NCBI RefSeq assembly: GCF_019249795.2
Contig: NZ_CP156891.1
Span: forward strand, 2,268,501-2,332,500
Direction: 5' to 3'
DNA from: Segatella copri
GTDB lineage: Bacteria; Bacteroidota; Bacteroidia; Bacteroidales; Bacteroidaceae
DNA: 64,000 nt
Below the pieces are notes generated by a model. That model was not told the origin of the DNA and ran no database searches. It worked only from the letters and a program-made list of their open reading frames with translations. Position 1 is the first letter of the stretch. Each line of letters begins with the position of its first letter. Below are positions 16,797-25,277 of the stretch, piece by piece. The position numbers and the translations under genes are program-made.

Positions 16797-19127
16797 TTAT
16801 GATTTCTTTCTGCCTCTAGCCTTTGGTTCTGGAGCAGCTTTGATAATTTCCATACACTCCTCGTATGTAAGCTCCTCTGCACTCTCATGTTTTGCCTTTG
16901 GAATGCGGTAATTCTTGCCGTCGTAAGCAATGTATGGACCATACTTGCCATTGAGAATTTCCATCTTATCGTCCTCATCGAAAACTTTGAGATGGCGCTT
17001 CTCTTCGGCTTCGCGCTTTTCCTTGATCAGTTCGATGGCTCTATCCAGTGTGATGGTCAGCGGATCATCCTCCTTTGGAATAGAAACATACTTGCGGTTA
17101 TGGAGGATGTAAGGGCCGTATCGGCCAGAGCCAACTGTTACAGTAATGCCTTCATAATCACCGAGTTCTCTTGGTAGCTTGAAGAGTTCCAAAGCCTCTT
17201 CCAGGGTGATGGTTTCGATGCTCTTGTCTGATGGCAATTGGGCAAACTGAGGCTTGTCTTTGTCTTCTGCAGAACCAATCTGTACCACTGGTCCAAAACG
17301 GCCAATCTTGACGAATACTGGCTTTCCGGTCTTTGGATCATTTCCGAGATTGCGCTCGCCGGCTTTGTGCTGGTTGCGGGCTTCCAGGACTTCCTTCACT
17401 TCAGGCTCAAAGCCCTTGTCGAAATCCTTCATCCAGTTGGTCCATTCGGTCTTTCCTTCTGCAATATCATCAAACTTCTTCTCTACGTCTGCTGTAAAGT
17501 TGTAGTTCATGATGTTCGGGAAGTTCTCCATCAGGAAATCGTTTACTACGATGCCGATATCAGTAGGCAGAAGCTTGCCCTTTTCAGAGCCTGCCATCTC
17601 TTTCTTCAACTTCTGGGTTATCTTGATGCCCTTCAGAGAATCTATGGTAAATGTGCGCTCTTCACCCGTCTTGTCACCCTTTACTACGTATTGACGCTGC
17701 TGGATGGTACTGATAGTTGGAGCATAGGTAGATGGACGGCCGATGCCGAGATCTTCCAGTTTCTTCACCAGACTGGCCTCTGTGTATCTTGCAGGAGCCA
17801 GAGAATACTTCTCTGTAGCAAGGATTTCTCTGCGCTGCAATTCATCGCCTTCTTTCAGGGCTGGAAGAATGTGGGAAGAATCCTCAGCATGCTCTTCATC
17901 GTCGGTTGACTCGAGATAAACCTTGAGGAAACCATCGAATGAAACAACCTCGCCGGTAGCAACAAACTTTTCGCTTGTGTTGCCGATATTGATGTTGATA
18001 GTTGTCTTTTCGAGTTGTGCGTCAGCCATCTGAGATGCGATGGTACGCTTCCAGATGAGTTCGTAAAGGCGCTTCTCCTGAGCGGTTCCTTCGATGGTTG
18101 GTTCATTCATATATGTAGGACGGATAGCCTCGTGCGCTTCCTGTGCACCCTTTGAACTGGTGTGGTAGGCACGAGTCTGGCTGTATTCCTTGCCATATTC
18201 TCTGATAATCTCATCTTTGCTGGCGTTGGAACAGAGCGTAGAGAGGTTTACGCTATCGGTTCGCATGTAAGTGATGCGTCCGCTTTCGTAAAGTTTCTGG
18301 GCTATCATCATGGTCTGTACAACGGTGAAACCAAGCTTGCGTGCTGCCTCCTGTTGCAGAGTAGAAGTAGTAAAAGGTGGTGCAGGAGAACGCTTTAAAG
18401 GCTTTTTGGTTACAGATTCAACCATAAACTTAGCGTCTTTACACTTCTCAAGGAAAGCTTCAACCTCTTCGTGGGTATTGAAACGCTGGTCCAGTTCTGC
18501 CTTTACCTCTGTTGCATTGCCGCTGTCGCTGATCAGGGCGAAAATAGCGGTAACGCGATAGTATGGAACACTCTGGAACTTCTGGATTTCACGCTCACGT
18601 TCTACTATCAGACGGACAGCAACACTCTGTACACGACCTGCAGAAAGGGCTGGCTTAACCTTTCTCCACAAGATAGGAGAAAGCTTGAAACCTACCAGTC
18701 GGTCGAGTACACGACGTGCCTGCTGGGCATTCACCAGGTTCATGTCCAGATGGCGTGGGTTCTTGATTGCGTCAAGAATAGCCTGTTTGGTAATCTCGTG
18801 GAAGACAATACGGTTTGTCTTCTCCTCATCCAATCCCAGTACTTCGCAAAGGTGCCAGCTGATGGCTTCTCCCTCGCGGTCCTCATCGGATGCTAACCAG
18901 ATTTTCTTGGCTTTCTTCGCATTCGTTTTCAATTCTGTAACGAGTTTTTTCTTTTCCTCTGGAATCTCATAATCAGGTTCCATGGTTTTCTCGTTTATAC
19001 TAAGTTCCTTCTTCTTCAGGTCACGGATATGACCGTAAGAAGACATAACCTTATAGTCCTTACCTAAAAACTCTTCGATCTTTTTAGCCTTCGCAGGGCT
19101 CTCGACGATTACTAAATTCTCTTGCAT
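16797..19127 (-). CDS. topA: DNA topoisomerase I
   Basis: TopA relaxes negative supercoils by transient single-strand cleavage. The TOPRIM domain opens at residue 5 (LVIVESPAKAKKI) and has the metal-binding DEDREGEA (81-88). The catalytic tyrosine is Y287 in ITYMRTDSVNLS. The C-terminal third contains at least three GRFGP/GRYGPYI/GKYGPYI repeats without cysteine clusters, so it lacks the zinc ribbons of the E. coli enzyme. The start at 19127 is chosen because the -7 element TACTTTTG is at 19155-19162, which excludes the upstream ATG at 19157. Length is 776 residues. Confidence 0.96.
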   Translation of the reverse strand: MQENLVIVESPAKAKKIEEFLGKDYKVMSSYGHIRDLKKKELSINEKTMEPDYEIPEEKKKLVTELKTNAKKAKKIWLASDEDREGEAISWHLCEVLGLDEEKTNRIVFHEITKQAILDAIKNPRHLDMNLVNAQQARRVLDRLVGFKLSPILWRKVKPALSAGRVQSVAVRLIVEREREIQKFQSVPYYRVTAIFALISDSGNATEVKAELDQRFNTHEEVEAFLEKCKDAKFMVESVTKKPLKRSPAPPFTTSTLQQEAARKLGFTVVQTMMIAQKLYESGRITYMRTDSVNLSTLCSNASKDEIIREYGKEYSQTRAYHTSSKGAQEAHEAIRPTYMNEPTIEGTAQEKRLYELIWKRTIASQMADAQLEKTTININIGNTSEKFVATGEVVSFDGFLKVYLESTDDEEHAEDSSHILPALKEGDELQRREILATEKYSLAPARYTEASLVKKLEDLGIGRPSTYAPTISTIQQRQYVVKGDKTGEERTFTIDSLKGIKITQKLKKEMAGSEKGKLLPTDIGIVVNDFLMENFPNIMNYNFTADVEKKFDDIAEGKTEWTNWMKDFDKGFEPEVKEVLEARNQHKAGERNLGNDPKTGKPVFVKIGRFGPVVQIGSAEDKDKPQFAQLPSDKSIETITLEEALELFKLPRELGDYEGITVTVGSGRYGPYILHNRKYVSIPKEDDPLTITLDRAIELIKEKREAEEKRHLKVFDEDDKMEILNGKYGPYIAYDGKNYRIPKAKHESAEELTYEECMEIIKAAPEPKARGRKKS

Positions 19128-19154
19128 AAGCTTATACACAATTTTTTCGGTTGG

Positions 19155-19162
19155 CAAAAGTA
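19155..19162 (-). promoter_or_regulatory. -7 element of topA
   Basis: TACTTTTG on the minus strand, 27 bases before the topA start. No matching -33 TTTG is seen at the usual distance. Confidence 0.5.
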
Positions 19163-19251
19163 AGTAAACTTTTTGCTTATACCTTATTATATGGTGTTTT
19201 TTTTGGTTTTTTTAATGTTTGGGAGCCATATTTGGCTGTATTGAACCCTTT

Positions 19252-19779
19252 TTACCCCAATTTTGTTTCCAAATAACGATGGAGCCCCTTGCGTATGGAA
19301 TCGAATGCAAACTCATCAGGATTGAGTCTGCTCAATGGTATCCAGAATGATTCTTCAGCATCGTCCATTGCTTCTATATGAGTGTCGTCTTTCACCTTCA
19401 CTTCATAGAACATATCGAGGGTATGAACCATGAAACCTGAGTAAAGGTAGAGATTTGGGTAGCTGAACTGATACTTAACGTCAGTTGCATCCAGTCCGGT
19501 TTCCTCTTTTACCTCTCTTGCTATACCTTCTTCACCTGTTTCATCCATGTCGACGAAACCGCCTGGCAAATCGAGTGCTCCCTTGGCTGGGTCTTTCTTG
19601 CGCCTTACTGCCAGGAGCTCTTCCTTACTGTTGAGTATGAGAGCTACCGTAGCACTGCTTGGATTGAGGTAATAAGAGAATCCGCAGTCCTTACACTTCT
19701 TGCTCTTGATGTTGTTGATTTCGAAATGATTAGAGCCGCAAACCGGGCAAAACTGAAACTTATCTAATACGTGACTCAT
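19252..19779 (-). CDS. NUDIX hydrolase with N-terminal zinc ribbon
   Basis: This 175-residue protein has a four-cysteine zinc ribbon (C11, C14, C29, C32) followed by a complete Nudix box (about 74-96: GFVDMDETGEEGIAREVKEE and then TGL). Nudix enzymes cleave nucleoside diphosphates linked to another moiety; the zinc-ribbon subgroup includes NADH pyrophosphatase-like proteins, but this one is shorter and the substrate is not evident. It is on the same strand as topA, 124 bp upstream of it. Confidence 0.85.
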   Translation of the reverse strand: MSHVLDKFQFCPVCGSNHFEINNIKSKKCKDCGFSYYLNPSSATVALILNSKEELLAVRRKKDPAKGALDLPGGFVDMDETGEEGIAREVKEETGLDATDVKYQFSYPNLYLYSGFMVHTLDMFYEVKVKDDTHIEAMDDAEESFWIPLSRLNPDEFAFDSIRKGLHRYLETKLG

Positions 19780-19830
19780 TTATGATTAATGTATAATGGA
19801 AAAGAATTTATCATCATGTTATAATCGAAA

Positions 19831-19869
19831 AGCGGCCGGTCTTTGACTGCTGAACAAAGATCGGCCGCT
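19831..19869 (-). terminator. Terminator of the sialate O-acetylesterase gene
   Basis: A 15-bp hairpin (AGCGGCCG..CTTTG paired with CAAAG..CGGCCGCT, one mismatch) with a 9-base loop, followed on the minus strand by TTTTCG, 14 bases past the stop. Confidence 0.7.
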
Positions 19870-19882
19870 GGTTATCTGATAT

Positions 19883-21337
19883 TTACCAATTATCTGTACG
19901 GAATGGGAAGAGAGGCAGGTTGCCTGCATTTGCCATATTGCCGAGCTGGAAGTTGCGGAAACAGTAGCGAAGGGCTACTGGTTTCTTTACCTCAGGACTG
20001 GTTACGATGACGCACTCATTCCAAGGATCGTTGCCTTCCTGCCAGAAGTGCTTGGCTGTAGCCTTATGGAATACCTTATCTTCGCCTGCAACTTCGAAAC
20101 CTTCGATACCTTCAAAGCGGTTGTAGGCTCCGTAGGTGTTGTCGAAATGCACCTTTACTGTATCACCTACAATCTTCATCTCCTTGAAGGTCATGCTCTC
20201 GCTGAAGAGTCCCTTCATGCCATAGGTCTTGCTGAGTGCCTGGAGTGCAAGACGTTCGCCTACAGGCTGTTTCTGACATGGATGAATCTGCTCAACCTCG
20301 TATGGGTAAACCAGGTCTTCGGTACAGACGATGCCGCTGTTTGGAATCACCTTGGCTGCATTGAACTGCTGTTCACGGAGCTTAGGTCCCCAATCGCCAT
20401 TTACGTCGCCATTATGATAAGGTGCAATCTGTACGAAATAGAATGGCAGTTCGCCCTGCTTGAAGTCTCTGCGCCACTGGGCAACGAGGTCGGCAAGACG
20501 TTTGGTATACTGGCCGTCCGGGTCGCCCACGTTAGAACATCCCTGATAGAAGAGAATACCCTTTACGCTATAGTTGAGGATAGGGTGGAAAGTTCCGTTA
20601 CCCCAGAGAAGAGGGTAGAGGAAATCCCACTTAAACTTAGGGTTCTTGGTCATCTTTACAGAGTCGAGCTCTTCCTTGGTGTTCTTCTTCAGGTAGTCGC
20701 GGTCGAGCCAGCTTTCTACACGGCTTCCACCCTTGTTTGCCATGACCAGACCTACCGGAATATCAAGAGTCTTGTTTACTACCTGTGCAAAGAAGTATCC
20801 TGTAGCAGATGCATCGCCTACGGTTTCCGGGTTAACCTCCTTCCATTCGCAGTTGGCATCATCTAACGGCTTACTGCTCATTACGCTAGGAATCTTTACG
20901 TAATGTATGCCTTTGTACTGGTTTGCTTCTAGCACCGCCTTGTTGTAACCTTCTACAGGGCAGTTGCCAAATCCTTTTACAGGCATCTCCATGTTGCTCT
21001 GACCTGCACAAACCCATACTTCTCCTGCCAGCACATTGTTGAGAGTGGTCTTTTCGCCATCATCGAAAGTGATGGAGAGTGGGGTGTAGCTCGCCTTCGG
21101 GGTTTGTACTTTGATAGCCCATTTGCCATCCTTTCCGGTCTTGGCAGAATATTTCTGCCCAGACCATGAGGTGGTTACCTCTACGGTGGTTCCTGGTTTG
21201 TCCCATCCCCAGAGGCTAGCCTCTGTGTTTTGCTGTAAAATCATGTTGTCACCCAAGATGTGTGGCAACTTTACTTTAGCCTGCGCTCCTATTGTGATAA
21301 GCCCCAAGGCTGCCATTGCTAAAAATTTCTTATTCAT
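19883..21337 (-). CDS. Sialate O-acetylesterase (SASA family)
   Basis: This 484-residue exported esterase would remove O-acetyl groups from sialic acid or from plant glycans. It has a signal peptide (about 1-20, ending AQA), a small beta domain (about 22-100) and the family nucleophile motif GQSNM (112-116, Ser114). In Bacteroidales such enzymes often act on acetylated hemicellulose, so true substrate specificity is open. It stands alone with its own terminator; no SusCD genes are next to it. Confidence 0.88.
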   Translation of the reverse strand: MNKKFLAMAALGLITIGAQAKVKLPHILGDNMILQQNTEASLWGWDKPGTTVEVTTSWSGQKYSAKTGKDGKWAIKVQTPKASYTPLSITFDDGEKTTLNNVLAGEVWVCAGQSNMEMPVKGFGNCPVEGYNKAVLEANQYKGIHYVKIPSVMSSKPLDDANCEWKEVNPETVGDASATGYFFAQVVNKTLDIPVGLVMANKGGSRVESWLDRDYLKKNTKEELDSVKMTKNPKFKWDFLYPLLWGNGTFHPILNYSVKGILFYQGCSNVGDPDGQYTKRLADLVAQWRRDFKQGELPFYFVQIAPYHNGDVNGDWGPKLREQQFNAAKVIPNSGIVCTEDLVYPYEVEQIHPCQKQPVGERLALQALSKTYGMKGLFSESMTFKEMKIVGDTVKVHFDNTYGAYNRFEGIEGFEVAGEDKVFHKATAKHFWQEGNDPWNECVIVTSPEVKKPVALRYCFRNFQLGNMANAGNLPLFPFRTDNW

Positions 21338-21454
21338 TTTTTAGGGTTTAAAAGTTTATCGTTTTTTGTTCTTAAGTTCCTTGTATAGTTCGTATTCTGA
21401 TATTGCCATCTATGTTATCATGAAAGCAGATACAGAACTGACGTTAAAGAATAA

Positions 21455-21509
21455 GAGTTAGAAGCTGGAAGATGAAAAGCCGAAACTGTTTTCTCCAAAC
21501 TTCTAACTC
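21455..21509 (-). terminator. Terminator of the thioredoxin-fold lipoprotein gene
   Basis: GAGTTAGAAG pairs with CTTCTAACTC across a 35-base interior; the minus-strand tail is TTATTCTTT. It begins 10 bases past the stop at 21519. Confidence 0.55.
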
Positions 21510-21518
21510 CTGGTTATC

Positions 21519-22697
21519 TTAAAGAAGGTTCTTGATGGCTGCCTCTATGTCCTTAATCTGTGCATCACGTGCCTGCAGGGTGTTGGTGCGGTCGATCAGG
21601 AAGAAGGTAGGAATGCTCTGGACATTGTAGAGAGCCAGACTCTTGCCCTGAATGCCATCTTCATCGCGTACGCAAATCCAAGGGATGGCAGCGGTAGAGG
21701 TCTTCCAGAAGTGCTCGTCAGGGTCTACTGATACCTGATAAATCTCCAGTCCGGCAGCATGATACTTGTTGTAGAGTTCACGCAACATCATGATGCGCTT
21801 GGTGCTCTCTTTGCTGGCGAAGAGATGGAAGTCGAGCAGTACCACCTTGCCCTTGAGGTCGGAGAGACGGCGTACCTGTCCCTTGTTGTCCTGAAGTGCA
21901 AGTTCGATGCATCCGTTTACGCTCACCTTGCTGGCCTCAATCTGCTGCTGTGCCATCTGGTTCTCGATGATGCGGATGTCTTTCATTCCCTCGATGGCGA
22001 TATTGTGGAGGTTCTTGCCACGCTCAGCGCCAGGATAGTAGGTGTCCCAACTGGTTGCTACGGCAGCAAATACCTTCACGTCGTCTTTGTTGTTGCGAGG
22101 GTTGAAGATAAGCGTATTCACATTGCCCAACTGTACAGTTTGGAAGAGCGCATAGTAAGCGTATGCCTTCATTGGCTCCTTGAAGATGTAGTTGGTCTTG
22201 ATGTCCTGTTTGTAAGCCTGGAGCATGCGGCCTACGATGGATTCGATAGAATCGTTGCCGATGTTAGGATCTTTCACGAGCCCGTTGATATTGCTCTGGA
22301 GAGTCATCTGCTTAAGAGACAACTCCTTGATCTTGTTGCAGTTTTCAGAACCTTCCACTTCGTATTTGAAGCTCATCTGCGGATAAGCCGCCTTTACCTT
22401 GACAGTTTCTGTAGAATCGATGGAAAGATTGATGGTTTGGTTGGCGATGCGTAAGCGGTAGAACTCTGGGGTAACAGAGTCCATGGCAGCCTCGTCGAAG
22501 GCAAAGGCGCCATCCTCGCCCAGTTTCACAGAGTCGATTTTCACAGGACCGTTCAGGCTGATGTTCTCCAGATAGAGCATAGAGTCCTGAGCCTCTGTGA
22601 TATTGCCGTTGATGTGGAATTTCTTGTTGTTACAAGAAGTCAAAGCCAGTGCAGCTACCATAATCGCTGCCACTGAAAAGAGTCTAGTTATCTTCAT
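21519..22697 (-). CDS. Thioredoxin-fold lipoprotein lacking the CXXC motif
   Basis: This 392-residue protein is a lipoprotein (lipobox ALTSC, Cys22). It has a DUF4369-like N-terminal region (about 28-130) and a C-terminal TlpA/AhpC-like thioredoxin fold (about 265-392) with the cis-proline loop SIPTFFLI (361-368). At the place where a redox CXXC should follow the first strand (VVLLDF), the sequence reads HLFASKES (291-298), with no cysteine. It is therefore unlikely to be a thiol oxidoreductase and may be a structural or binding relative. It is transcribed divergently from pnp; TATCTTTG at 22729-22736 is a likely -7 element. Confidence 0.8.
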   Translation of the reverse strand: MKITRLFSVAAIMVAALALTSCNNKKFHINGNITEAQDSMLYLENISLNGPVKIDSVKLGEDGAFAFDEAAMDSVTPEFYRLRIANQTINLSIDSTETVKVKAAYPQMSFKYEVEGSENCNKIKELSLKQMTLQSNINGLVKDPNIGNDSIESIVGRMLQAYKQDIKTNYIFKEPMKAYAYYALFQTVQLGNVNTLIFNPRNNKDDVKVFAAVATSWDTYYPGAERGKNLHNIAIEGMKDIRIIENQMAQQQIEASKVSVNGCIELALQDNKGQVRRLSDLKGKVVLLDFHLFASKESTKRIMMLRELYNKYHAAGLEIYQVSVDPDEHFWKTSTAAIPWICVRDEDGIQGKSLALYNVQSIPTFFLIDRTNTLQARDAQIKDIEAAIKNLL

Positions 22698-22728
22698 GAA
22701 TTTTATTATTTTGCAAAATTATCGAGTG

Positions 22729-22736
22729 CAAAGATA
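22729..22736 (-). promoter_or_regulatory. -7 element of the thioredoxin-fold lipoprotein gene
   Basis: TATCTTTG on the minus strand, 32 bases before the start. A second possible -7 (TAATTTTG, 22714-22721) is closer. Confidence 0.5.
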
Positions 22737-22808
22737 GTAATAAAATTGCGAATAATGCACCTTCTATAGATAAATTATTAAAAAAAGTGGAAAATAATTG
22801 CTGATTTA

Positions 22809-22840
22809 TTTGTTTATTAATAATTAAAGAGGTATCTTTG
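22809..22840 (+). promoter_or_regulatory. Promoter of pnp
   Basis: TTTG (22809-22812), 20 bases, then TATCTTTG (22833-22840), a near-ideal Bacteroidetes promoter giving a leader of about 45 nt. Confidence 0.75.
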
Positions 22841-22893
22841 CAGCGTTTTAGATATTTTAGATGTTAGACAAAACAATAAGTTTTTTAATTTAG

Positions 22894-25212
22894 ATGAACG
22901 TAATTACAAAAAGTGTTCAGTTGCCTGATGGAAGAACCATCACAATTGAGACCGGAAAAGTTGCAAAACAGGCTGATGGTGCTGCGGTTCTCCGCATGGG
23001 TAACACAGTGCTTCTCGCAACTGTTTGTGCAGCAAAGGATGCAGTTCCGGGTACAGATTTTATGCCTTTGCAAGTAGATTATCGTGAGCAGTACAGTGCT
23101 GCAGGTCGTTTCCCTGGTGGTTTCACCAAGCGCGAAGGCAAAGCCAGCGATGAGGAAATCCTTACCTCTCGTCTTGTGGACCGTGCTTTGCGTCCACTTT
23201 TCCCTTCTAACTACCATGCAGAAGTTTACGTACAGGTAATGTTGCTCTCAGCCGATGGTGTTGACCAGCCAGATGCCCTCGCAGGTTTCGCTGCTTCAGC
23301 TGCCATGGCTTGTTCAGATATTCCTTTCGAGTACTATATCTCTGAGGTTCGTGTAGCTCGTATCAATGGTGAGTATGTTGTAAACCCTACATTCCAGCAG
23401 ATGGAAGAGGCAGACATGGATATCATGGTTGGTGCTACCAAGGACAATATCATGATGGTAGAAGGTGAGATGAAGGAAGTTTCTGAGCAGGATCTCATTG
23501 GTGCCCTCAAGGTGGCTGCCGAGGCTATCAAGCCTATGTGCGAACTCCAGTATGAGTTGGCTAAGGAGAAGGGTACTGACGTGAAGCGTGAGTATGACCA
23601 CGAGATCAACGATGAGGAACTCCGTGAGCAGATTAAGTCTGAGCTTTACAAGCCAGCTTATGATATCAACCACCAGGCTTTGGAGAAGCATGCACGTCAG
23701 GATGCTTTCGACAAGGTTTTGGCTGATTTCCTCGAGAAGTATGACGCTGCTCATACCGATCTTTCTGAGGAAGACTTGGAGGAGAAGCACGCTGAGGCTA
23801 CCCGTTACTATGATGACGTAATGCGCGATGCTATGCGCCGTTGCATCCTCGATGAGGGCTTGCGTCTTGATGGCCGTGCTACTACAGAAATCCGCCCTAT
23901 CTGGTGCGAGGTATCTCCACTCCCAATGCCTCACGGAAGCGCTATCTTCCAGCGTGGTGAGACTATGTCTCTCTCTACATGTACTCTTGGTACAAAGATG
24001 GATGAGAAGCTTATCGACGGTGTGCTCGAGAAGAGCTACCAGCGCTTCCTCCTTCACTATAACTTCCCTCCATTCTCAACAGGTGAGGCTAAGGCTCAGC
24101 GCGGTGTAGGCCGTCGTGAGATTGGTCACGGCCACTTGGCATGGCGTGGTTTGAAGGGCCAGATTCCTACAGACTTCCCTTACACAGTACGTTTGGTAAG
24201 CCAGATCTTGGAGTCTAACGGTTCTTCTTCTATGGCTACTGTTTGTGCCGGTACTCTCGCCCTGATGGATGCAGGTGTTCCTATGAAGAAGCCAGTTTCT
24301 GGTATCGCTATGGGTCTTATCAAGAACCCAGGTGAGGACAAGTACGCTATCCTCAGTGATATCCTCGGTGATGAGGACCACTTGGGTGATATGGACTTCA
24401 AGACCACTGGTACCCGCGATGGCTTGACTGCTACACAGATGGATATCAAGTGTGATGGTTTGAGCTTCGAGATTCTTGAGGAGGCTTTGATGCAGGCTAA
24501 GGCTGGTCGTGAGCACATCCTCAACTGCATGATGGAGACTATCTCTGAGCCACGTGCTGAGATGAAGCCACAGGTTCCACGTATCGTAGCATTCGATATC
24601 CCTAAGGAGTTCATCGGTGCTGTCATCGGCCCTGGTGGTAAGATTATCCAGCAGATGCAGGAGGATACTGGTGCGACAATCACTATCGAGGAGACTGATG
24701 GTAAGGGTCACGTCCAGGTATCTGCTCCTAACAAGGATTCTATCGATGCAGCTTTGGCTAAGATCAAGGCTATCGTAGCTGTTCCTGAGGTTGGTGAGGT
24801 TTACGAGGGTACTGTTCGCTCTATTATGCCTTACGGTTGCTTCGTAGAGATTCTCCCTGGTAAGGATGGTTTGCTCCACATCTCTGAGATTGATTGGAAG
24901 CGTCTTGAGACAGTTGAAGAGGCTGGCATCAAGGAAGGCGACAAGATCAAGGTGAAGTTGATGGAGATTGATCCTAAGACTGGCAAGTACAAACTTTCTC
25001 ATCGTGTATTGATGGAGAAGCCAGAGGGCTATGTAGAGCGTGAGCGTCGTCCACGTCCTGAGCGCGGTGAGCGTCGCGGTCGTCGTGATGAGCGTCATGA
25101 AGGTCGCGGTGAGCGTCCAGCTCGTCAGCCACGTCGTTACGAGCATCGTAATGATGAGCAGGCTCCTAAGGGGTTCAACGACTCTTTGGATCACAACAAT
25201 GATGTAGAATAA
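22894..25212 (+). CDS. pnp: Polyribonucleotide nucleotidyltransferase (PNPase)
   Basis: PNPase degrades RNA 3' to 5' using phosphate. The 772-residue protein has two RNase PH-like domains, with [18 protein letters not shown] (about 71-88) in the first and [32 protein letters not shown] and [12 protein letters not shown] in the second. A KH domain ([17 protein letters not shown], about 577-594) and an S1 domain (about 633-704) follow. The last 60 residues are an Arg/Glu/Gly-rich disordered tail with repeated ER/GR units, probably for RNA or protein contact. It has its own promoter and a perfect-palindrome terminator. Confidence 0.97.
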   Translation: MNVITKSVQLPDGRTITIETGKVAKQADGAAVLRMGNTVLLATVCAAKDAVPGTDFMPLQVDYREQYSAAGRFPGGFTKREGKASDEEILTSRLVDRALRPLFPSNYHAEVYVQVMLLSADGVDQPDALAGFAASAAMACSDIPFEYYISEVRVARINGEYVVNPTFQQMEEADMDIMVGATKDNIMMVEGEMKEVSEQDLIGALKVAAEAIKPMCELQYELAKEKGTDVKREYDHEINDEELREQIKSELYKPAYDINHQALEKHARQDAFDKVLADFLEKYDAAHTDLSEEDLEEKHAEATRYYDDVMRDAMRRCILDEGLRLDGRATTEIRPIWCEVSPLPMPHGSAIFQRGETMSLSTCTLGTKMDEKLIDGVLEKSYQRFLLHYNFPPFSTGEAKAQRGVGRREIGHGHLAWRGLKGQIPTDFPYTVRLVSQILESNGSSSMATVCAGTLALMDAGVPMKKPVSGIAMGLIKNPGEDKYAILSDILGDEDHLGDMDFKTTGTRDGLTATQMDIKCDGLSFEILEEALMQAKAGREHILNCMMETISEPRAEMKPQVPRIVAFDIPKEFIGAVIGPGGKIIQQMQEDTGATITIEETDGKGHVQVSAPNKDSIDAALAKIKAIVAVPEVGEVYEGTVRSIMPYGCFVEILPGKDGLLHISEIDWKRLETVEEAGIKEGDKIKVKLMEIDPKTGKYKLSHRVLMEKPEGYVERERRPRPERGERRGRRDERHEGRGERPARQPRRYEHRNDEQAPKGFNDSLDHNNDVE

Positions 25213-25240
25213 TCTGCGTATTAGACACATTATTATATAT

Positions 25241-25273
25241 AAAGGCACATTCCGATCGGAATGTGCCTTTTTT
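25241..25273 (+). terminator. Terminator of pnp
   Basis: AAAGGCACATTCCG and CGGAATGTGCCTTT form a perfect palindrome centred on GATC, followed by more Ts. It starts 28 bases past the stop and lies directly before the group II intron. Confidence 0.9.
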
Positions 25274-25277
25274 GATA

